DNA of 11,262 nucleotides from Candidatus Dormiibacterota bacterium. GTDB lineage: Bacteria > Chloroflexota > Dormibacteria > Aeolococcales > Aeolococcaceae. The DNA lies in the NCBI GenBank assembly GCA_019234035.1, contig JAFALX010000061.1:1-11262 (forward strand), read 5' to 3'. Below are positions 6,987 to 11,262 of the stretch, in pieces. The notes beneath the pieces were generated by a model. That model worked only from the letters and a program-made list of their open reading frames with translations. It searched no databases and was not told the origin of the DNA. Within the stretch, counting starts at the first letter, position 1. The number at the start of each line of letters is the position of its first letter. Both the position numbers and the translations under genes were made by a program.

Positions 6987-8566
6987 TGCGCGGGCACGAC
7001 GATGTGCTGGCCGGCAGCGAGGCCGTCGCCCGTCACCTGCACGAGTCCATCGGCGTCGTCGAACAGGCCGGGCTGCACCGCGACCAGATGGTGCGCGCCG
7101 TTGGCGCTCACCACCTCGACGGCGTAGCCGCCACCGGAGAGCGCGACCAGCGCGGTCACCGGTACGACCAACCCGCTGGGCACCGACGCTGTGGTGATCG
7201 ACACCTCCACCGGCGCCTGGTCGAGGTTGCCGGTCGCGGACGGATCATTGAGCGTGATGTCGACCGCGATTGTGGGCGTCGCGTTGTTGTTGTTGCCTCC
7301 GTTGCCGCTGTTCGACGGCGTCGTGGCGACACTGCCGACGAATGACACGGTGCCGGTGGTGGTGCGGTTGTTCGGCAGGGTGATCGTCACCGCGTCACCT
7401 GCCTTCACCTGGCCCTGCTGTCCCACGTCGAGCGCAACGGTCACCTGACGCGTGGTCGAGGTGACCTGCATGATCGTGGCGCCCGGCTGCACCGCGCCGC
7501 CGACGCTCGGGGTCACCGACGTGACGATCACCGCAGCCGGTTCGACGACGACGTCGCCCAGGTGCACCACCCCCGTCTGCGGGGCGCCGATGGACGCCTG
7601 CCACTGCTCCACCGCGGCCTGCGTGGCGTCCGAGAAGTGATTGCTCTGTGTGAGGCCGGAGCCGAAGCCGAGCGCGATCAGATTGGCCGTGAGCTCGCCG
7701 ACATCGGCGCCGTCGCTCACGCCCAGCTGCAGGTCGCGGTACAGAGTCGTGTTTCCGTAGAAGAGGGGCACCGTGACTCCGCCGACGGAGTACAGCGACT
7801 GGCCCTGCGTCACCTTCGTGCCGGCGGCCGGGAGCGACGTGTACGTGGTCCCGGGATTCACCGCGCTCGCGTCAGCGGTTGCCAATGCGCTTTGGGCGTT
7901 TGCGAGAGCGCTTTCGTCGGCGCTGAGCTTGGACGCGTTCTGGTCGTGCGACTGCGTTGCCTGCGACTGCGCGGAGGCGAGCTGGTTCTGCGCCTGCGTC
8001 AGCTTGGACTGGTCCTGCGCCACGGCCTGCTTGTCCGCGGTGCACGCGGGACTCGACGGCGTCGCGCAGTCGGTGTTCTCGGCCGACTGATCCGCGTTGA
8101 GCGAGCTCTGCGCCGATGACACTGCACTCTCGTCCTGCGACAGCGTCTGATCGCTGGCGGCTGTGCCATCCGACAGCGACGTCTGGTCCGCGGCGACGCT
8201 GTTCTGGGCCTGCGTCACCTGCTGCTGCGCCTGCGTCAGCGCCTGCTGCGTCGTTCCGTTCGGAGCGACGACATTCGACGTGCCGCCATAGCCGAGCGTT
8301 CCGGCCACCGCCGTCTGTGACGACAGCGGTCGCTCCTGCACCGTGGCGATGCCCGTGGCGGCGCCGTTGTCGCCGCTGCCCGCAGCCGCGGCGGCGCCGA
8401 ACGGATGCACGACGACGAGCACCGCGGCAACGATGCCCGCGACGATGACAGCGATACCGGCGCCCGCGAGCACTCGCCGGTTGCGCAGCAGGTCTCGACG
8501 CGGCCTGCGTCCGCCGGGCTGCGATGCCATATCAACAGTTGGGGTGGGAGGCGACGCGACGCTCAT
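6983..8566 (-). CDS. Membrane-fusion (HlyD/RND-type) adaptor with peptidoglycan-binding domain
   Basis: The protein has 527 residues. A basic cytoplasmic start (19-31) precedes one membrane helix (about 32-53). A long Gln/Ala-rich coiled-coil hairpin (about 105-230, TQAQ-type heptads) has two cysteines, C167 and C175, near its turn. Next comes a peptidoglycan-binding-1-like domain (about 284-340: VGELTANLIALGFG...FSDATQAAVEQWQASIGAPQTGVV). The remaining barrel-type adaptor strands (about 341-527) include PGATIMQVTSTTRQVTVALDV and KAGDAVTITLPNN, and a Gly/Asn-rich loop at 416-430. Adaptors of this layout accompany MacB-like transporters in actinobacteria, which lack a TolC-like channel. The cell wall domain may anchor the complex to peptidoglycan (inference). 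The ATG at 8566 overlaps the lipoprotein stop, and its own stop overlaps the transporter start. A second ATG (residue 13) is a possible alternative start. Confidence 0.9.
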   Translation of the reverse strand: MSVASPPTPTVDMASQPGGRRPRRDLLRNRRVLAGAGIAVIVAGIVAAVLVVVHPFGAAAAAGSGDNGAATGIATVQERPLSSQTAVAGTLGYGGTSNVVAPNGTTQQALTQAQQQVTQAQNSVAADQTSLSDGTAASDQTLSQDESAVSSAQSSLNADQSAENTDCATPSSPACTADKQAVAQDQSKLTQAQNQLASAQSQATQSHDQNASKLSADESALANAQSALATADASAVNPGTTYTSLPAAGTKVTQGQSLYSVGGVTVPLFYGNTTLYRDLQLGVSDGADVGELTANLIALGFGSGLTQSNHFSDATQAAVEQWQASIGAPQTGVVHLGDVVVEPAAVIVTSVTPSVGGAVQPGATIMQVTSTTRQVTVALDVGQQGQVKAGDAVTITLPNNRTTTGTVSFVGSVATTPSNSGNGGNNNNATPTIAVDITLNDPSATGNLDQAPVEVSITTASVPSGLVVPVTALVALSGGGYAVEVVSANGAHHLVAVQPGLFDDADGLVQVTGDGLAAGQHIVVPAQ

Positions 8567-9222
8567 TTGACGATCGGTCCGCCGCCGCTGCCGCCGCCCC
8601 GGTTGGTCGTGCCACCCCCGGGAGGTTTGGGCAGATCGCTCTGGCATGCGCTCTGCGCCGCCTGGAACTGTGGCGACTGCGGGTCGACACCCGTCGGTAC
8701 CTGCAGTTCCACGCCGCCGCCTCCCGGACCGCTGTGGAACTGCGGGTCGGGGAAGTTGGCGATGCCGTGGGCGCGCATGCACTGCGAGAACTTCAGCGCC
8801 TGCTGCTCCATCGCCGCCTGCTGCGACGGGCTCACCTTCCCGCCGTTTGGCAGGTACTTCGAGCAGGCCTGCTGCGCGGCCTGGAACTGCGGCGAGTTGG
8901 GATCCATCGCCAGGTCGTTGCCGTTGATGGCAAGGCCGCCGCCGCTTCCGGGATCGGGGAAGCCGGCGATCCCGTGCCCGCGCATGCACTGCGAGAACGC
9001 CTCCAGGCCCTGCGCCTTCGACCCGCTGCCCGGCCCCGAGGACGACGGCGATGGCGATGAGCCGCCGCCCAGATTGGCCACGCCCGGGCTGCCGGACCCG
9101 CACGCTGCGAGCACCAGCACGGCCGGCAGAAGCAGCAGCAGAACGGCCGGCGGCGCGATTCCGCGCCGCCGCCGCAGCCGGGGTGCCCGCGCCGCGAGTT
9201 TGCTGAGTGGATCGCAGGTCAT
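8563..9222 (-). CDS. Lipoprotein with two tandem 'QCMRxHGIxxFPDP' domains
   Basis: The protein has 219 residues. A basic N-region and a hydrophobic core (24-38) lead to the lipobox LVLAAC, with lipidated C41, so the mature protein should be anchored to the outer face of the membrane. After a Ser/Gly/Pro linker (42-70) come two copies of one domain: residues 75-125 (AFSQCMRGHGIAGFPDP to PQFQAAQQACSKYLP) and 144-198 (KFSQCMRAHGIANFPDP to PQFQAAQSACQSDLP), offset by exactly 69 residues. Each has two Cys (C79/C120 and C148/C193) and a conserved His. The tail is Gly-rich. Similar CMR-HG-FPDP lipoproteins are frequent but uncharacterised in actinobacteria and often sit beside such adaptors. A ligand-binding or substrate-presenting role is my inference. 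It is the first gene of the export operon. AGAGGA 8 bases upstream supports the ATG at 9222. Confidence 0.85.
   Translation of the reverse strand: MTCDPLSKLAARAPRLRRRRGIAPPAVLLLLLPAVLVLAACGSGSPGVANLGGGSSPSPSSSGPGSGSKAQGLEAFSQCMRGHGIAGFPDPGSGGGLAINGNDLAMDPNSPQFQAAQQACSKYLPNGGKVSPSQQAAMEQQALKFSQCMRAHGIANFPDPQFHSGPGGGGVELQVPTGVDPQSPQFQAAQSACQSDLPKPPGGGTTNRGGGSGGGPIVK
8629..8793 (-). repeat. Second copy of the duplicated lipoprotein domain
   Basis: This encodes residues 144-198 of the lipoprotein. It matches the copy at 8848-9000 at the protein level. At the DNA level the 20 bases at 8772-8791 are identical to 8979-8998, 207 bp away (69 codons), showing an in-frame internal duplication. Confidence 0.85.
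8848..9000 (-). repeat. First copy of the duplicated lipoprotein domain
   Basis: This encodes residues 75-125, the membrane-proximal copy. Conserved between copies are the FSQCMR, HGI, FPDP, SPQFQAAQ and the second Cys. The loop between the two motif blocks differs in sequence (GLAINGNDLAMDPN here; a longer Gly-rich segment in the other copy). Confidence 0.85.
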
Positions 9223-9230
9223 GGTTCGTG

Positions 9231-9236
9231 TCCTCT
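9231..9236 (-). promoter_or_regulatory. Ribosome binding site AGAGGA for the lipoprotein gene
   Basis: AGAGGA on the minus strand lies 8 bases before the ATG at 9222. The frame is open further upstream to 9396, across the operator and into the response regulator gene. Only the 9222 start gives a lipoprotein signal peptide. Confidence 0.65.
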
Positions 9237-9272
9237 GTGTCCGGATCGACGGGACTCGATCTACGCCTGCTG

Positions 9273-9328
9273 TGGTTTCGCCGTGGTAACGCTGGGAATC
9301 CCCTCCACGCGTTACCTTTTTGAAACCA
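9273..9328. promoter_or_regulatory. Symmetric four-half-site operator, likely target of the adjacent OmpR-family regulator
   Basis: Left arm: TGGTTTC (9273-9279), 4 bases, TGGTAACGC (9284-9292). Right arm, read on the minus strand: TGGTTTC (9328-9322), 4 bases, AGGTAACGC (9317-9309). The arms face each other with exact symmetry about 9300.5 and a 16-base centre. Within each arm the two half-sites repeat every 11 bp, the spacing typical of OmpR/PhoB-family binding sites. It lies between the divergent starts of the export operon (9222) and the regulator gene (9350). A possible plus-strand -10 element, TACCTT (9313-9318), lies inside the right arm, so binding could repress or autoregulate that promoter. 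The five T's at 9317-9321 after the inner stem make it look like a terminator, but the position between divergent genes and the outer matched arms argue for an operator. Binding by this regulator is inference. Confidence 0.72.
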
Positions 9329-9349
9329 TTGCGGGCGCACAGTTCGACC

Positions 9350-10003
9350 GTGCGCGTGCTGGTCGTCGAGGACGACATCGAGCTTGCCGATACCATCGCC
9401 GCCGGGCTCCGCCGCGAGCAGATGGCGGTCGACGTGGCGTACGACGGTCCCGGCGGGCTCGACCACGCCGTCGTGAACGACTACGACGTCGTCGTCCTCG
9501 ATCGCGATCTTCCGGGCATGCACGGCGACGACCTGTGCGCGGCGATCATCGACGCGCGACGGCGCTGCCGTGTGCTCATGCTCACCGCGTCGTCAACCAT
9601 CGAGGAGCGCGTCGGCGGTCTCGGCATCGGCGCCGACGATTACCTCACCAAGCCGTTCGCGTTCGCCGAGCTCGTGGCGCGGCTGCGCGCGCTGCTGCGC
9701 CGCGCGCAGCCGCTGGCGCCACCGGTGTTGCGATACGGTGACCTCGTCCTCGACAGCTCACGCCGCACCGCGTGCCGCGGCTCGGCACTGCTCGATCTCG
9801 GACCGAAGGAGTTCGCGGTGCTCGAGGTGCTGCTGATGGCGCAGGGACGCGTCGTATCCGCGCAGGAGCTGCTCGAGCGCGTGTGGGACGAGGCCGCAGA
9901 CCCGTTCACCGCGGCGGTGAAGGTGACGATGAGCCGGCTGCGCCGCAAGCTCGGTGAGCCGCCGCTGGTCGAGACGGTCTCGCACGCGGGATACCGAATA
10001 TGA
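9350..10003 (+). CDS. OmpR/PhoB-family two-component response regulator
   Basis: The protein has 217 residues when started at GTG 9350. The receiver domain (1-118) has the acidic pair D8/D9, phospho-acceptor D51 in VVVLDRDLPG, T79 in LMLTAS and K101 in YLTKPF. The C-terminal winged helix (about 126-217) has GPKEFAVLEVLL, the VSAQELLERVWDE stretch, the recognition-helix region FTAAVKVTMSRLRRKLG, and the closing VETVSHAGYRI hairpin. It should be phosphorylated by the kinase encoded immediately downstream, whose ATG overlaps its stop (ATGA). The start is uncertain: GTG 9350 gives the standard MRVLVVEDD but has only a weak purine tract upstream. In-frame TTG codons at 9320 and 9329 would extend it by 10 or 7 residues and push coding into or up to the operator, so I prefer 9350. 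Confidence 0.92.
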   Translation: MRVLVVEDDIELADTIAAGLRREQMAVDVAYDGPGGLDHAVVNDYDVVVLDRDLPGMHGDDLCAAIIDARRRCRVLMLTASSTIEERVGGLGIGADDYLTKPFAFAELVARLRALLRRAQPLAPPVLRYGDLVLDSSRRTACRGSALLDLGPKEFAVLEVLLMAQGRVVSAQELLERVWDEAADPFTAAVKVTMSRLRRKLGEPPLVETVSHAGYRI

Positions 10004-11262
10004 AGACGCTGAAGCAGCTGATGTCGCGCATCCCGCTGCCACGGCCGACCATTCGTTTACGGCTGACGCTTCTGTACGGCGGGCTGTTCCTGGTGTCGGG
10101 CGCGGTGCTGCTGGCGGTGACGTACATCGTCGTGTCGAACAGCACGCAGGGCACGGTGTTCGCCACGAGCTCCGCCACGGGCGGTGGCGGGCTCGTCGCG
10201 ACGGACAAGACGGGCGTGACCATGCCCGTGATCAACACACCGGTGCAGATCCCGCCGGGAGCCGGAATCATCCCCGGTGCGCCCGGCCCGGAAGAGCTGC
10301 AGCAGCTGGCGGGCAAGCTGACAACCCTTGCGGCGCAGCAGCACAACCAGCAGATGCAGCAGCTCCTGATCGGGTCCGGCATCGCGCTCGGAGCGATGGC
10401 GATCCTGGCCATCGGGTTCGGCTGGCTCATGGCCGGTCGCGTGCTGCGCCCGCTGCGCACCATGACGAGCACCGCGCGCAGCATCTCCGCGAGCAACCTG
10501 CATCAACGGATCCCGCTCGACGGGCCCAACGACGAGCTGACCGAGCTCGGCAGCACCTTCAACGCGCTGCTCGGCCGGCTGGAGCAGTCGTTCGAGGCGC
10601 AGCGGCAGTTCATCGCCAATGCGTCGCACGAGCTGCGCACGCCGCTCGCCCGGCAGCGTGCGGTGGCCGAGGTCGCGCTCCGCGATCCCGGGGCAACGGT
10701 CGCGACGCTGCGAGACGCGCATGAACGCGTCGTGGTCGCCGGCGAGCAGCAGGAGCGGCTCATCGAGGCGCTGCTGGTGCTGGCGCGGAGCGAGCGCGAG
10801 CTCGAGACACGCGGGCCCTTCGATCTCGCCGACGCGGCAGGCGTCGTGCTCGCGTCGCGAACCGCCGACATCGAACGCCAGGGGCTCACCATCGAATCGC
10901 ACCTCGAGAGCGCGGTCACCTGGGGTGACGCGCGACTAGCCGAGCGAGTTGTGACCAACCTTGTCGACAACGCCACGCGTTACAACGCGCCGGCCGGCCG
11001 CATCGACGTCCTTAGCGCGGTGGTCGATGGCCGGGCCACGCTGCGCGTGTCGAACACCGGTCCGAAGGTGTCACCGGAGGACGTCGTGCATCTCACCGAG
11101 CCGTTCCGCCGCGCCGGCACGCAGCGGATGCAGACCGACGGACTCGGTCTCGGCCTCTCCATCGTCAACGCGATCGTTGCGGCGCACGGCGGCACTCTCG
11201 AGCTCAGCGCCCGGGAGGGAGGGGGCCTCGAGGTCGTCGTCGAGTTCCCCGGGCCTGGGCGG
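10000..11262 (+). CDS. HAMP-type sensor histidine kinase, 3' end cut by window edge
   Basis: The 421 visible residues read without a stop. Membrane helix 1 (about 23-45) and helix 2 (about 122-144) flank a small extracytoplasmic loop of about 75 residues, Gly/Pro-rich with a Gln-rich end (LQQLAGKLTTLAAQQHNQQMQQLL) and no cysteine. HAMP follows at about 146-198 (VLRPLRTMTSTARSIS to RLEQSF). The dimerisation helix has the phospho-acceptor H210 in FIANASHELRTPL. The ATPase domain has N-box residues N320 and N324 (TNLVDNATRYN), a G1-like SNTGPKV (351-357) in which Asn replaces the usual Asp, an F-box region EPFRR, and G2 GLGLGLSIV (381-389). The sequence reaches the last beta strand (EVVVEFPGPGR), so few residues are missing. 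It should phosphorylate D51 of the regulator encoded just upstream, with which it overlaps by 4 bp. The signal is unknown. Confidence 0.93.
   Translation, partial: MKTLKQLMSRIPLPRPTIRLRLTLLYGGLFLVSGAVLLAVTYIVVSNSTQGTVFATSSATGGGGLVATDKTGVTMPVINTPVQIPPGAGIIPGAPGPEELQQLAGKLTTLAAQQHNQQMQQLLIGSGIALGAMAILAIGFGWLMAGRVLRPLRTMTSTARSISASNLHQRIPLDGPNDELTELGSTFNALLGRLEQSFEAQRQFIANASHELRTPLARQRAVAEVALRDPGATVATLRDAHERVVVAGEQQERLIEALLVLARSERELETRGPFDLADAAGVVLASRTADIERQGLTIESHLESAVTWGDARLAERVVTNLVDNATRYNAPAGRIDVLSAVVDGRATLRVSNTGPKVSPEDVVHLTEPFRRAGTQRMQTDGLGLGLSIVNAIVAAHGGTLELSAREGGGLEVVVEFPGPGR

Noticed and set aside
7877..8254. Repetitive CTGCGCCTGCGTCAGC-like stretches as a DNA repeat element
   Set aside because: They encode the heptad-like TQAQ pattern of the adaptor's coiled coil, so the repetition is a protein-level feature.
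8405..9289. Plus-strand open frame with Pro/Cys/Gly-rich repeats opposite the lipoprotein
   Set aside because: Its apparent repeats are the complement of the duplicated lipoprotein domain on the minus strand.
9285..9321. Stem GGTAACGC/GCGTTACC followed by five T's as a rho-independent terminator
   Set aside because: It lies between divergent starts where no plus-strand transcript should end, has a 16-base loop, and belongs to a larger symmetric repeat, so an operator fits better.
9954..10902. Alternative open frames on both strands over the histidine kinase
   Set aside because: The kinase frame carries H-, N- and G-box motifs throughout. The others are Arg/Ala-rich shadows.

Overview
High-GC DNA with dense, mostly operonic genes, GTG starts, 4-bp ATGA gene overlaps and actinobacterial protein families: a DUF2342-type zinc metalloprotease, a GerW/YtfJ protein, a DUF4242 nickel-binding protein, and a MacB-like transporter with a peptidoglycan-binding adaptor. 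I read it as chromosomal DNA of an actinomycete-type bacterium (Actinomycetota). A soil lineage such as Thermoleophilia or Acidimicrobiia would fit, but the sequence does not settle the class. I saw no rRNA, tRNA, CRISPR array, transposase or phage gene.

Left part (1-4356), mostly housekeeping or accessory metabolism. On the minus strand lies an AtuA-family pair: the large DUF1446 protein (1649 to 279) overlaps by 4 bp the small AtuA-like protein, which runs off the left edge. Divergent from it is a short GerW/YtfJ-like membrane protein (1783-2184). It converges, sharing a CTAG stop overlap, on a DUF2342-type metalloprotease (3335 to 2181), which lies downstream of a small DUF4242 protein (3633 to 3382). 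Then on the plus strand come a truncated, frameshifted crcB (fluoride channel) remnant and, overlapping its stop codon, an SRPBCC-fold protein (3874-4356).

Right part (4357-11262), a coherent envelope export and sensing locus. Four minus-strand genes run lipoprotein (9222 to 8563), membrane-fusion adaptor with a coiled-coil hairpin and a peptidoglycan-binding domain (8566 to 6983), MacB-type fused ATPase/permease (6986 to 4956) and a secreted beta-rich orphan (4896 to 4357). The first three are joined by ATGA overlaps. Divergent from them is a two-component system: an OmpR-family response regulator (9350-10003) overlapping a HAMP-type histidine kinase (10000 to the right edge).

The divergent intergenic region holds a striking symmetric element centred at 9300.5: two TGGTTTC/TGGTAAC direct repeats with the 11-bp spacing typical of OmpR/PhoB-family sites, placed head to head. 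It is the most likely operator by which the regulator controls both its own operon and the export operon. The likely logic is: kinase senses an envelope signal, regulator binds the dyad, and the lipoprotein-adaptor-MacB-secreted protein module is expressed. The transported substrate is unknown.
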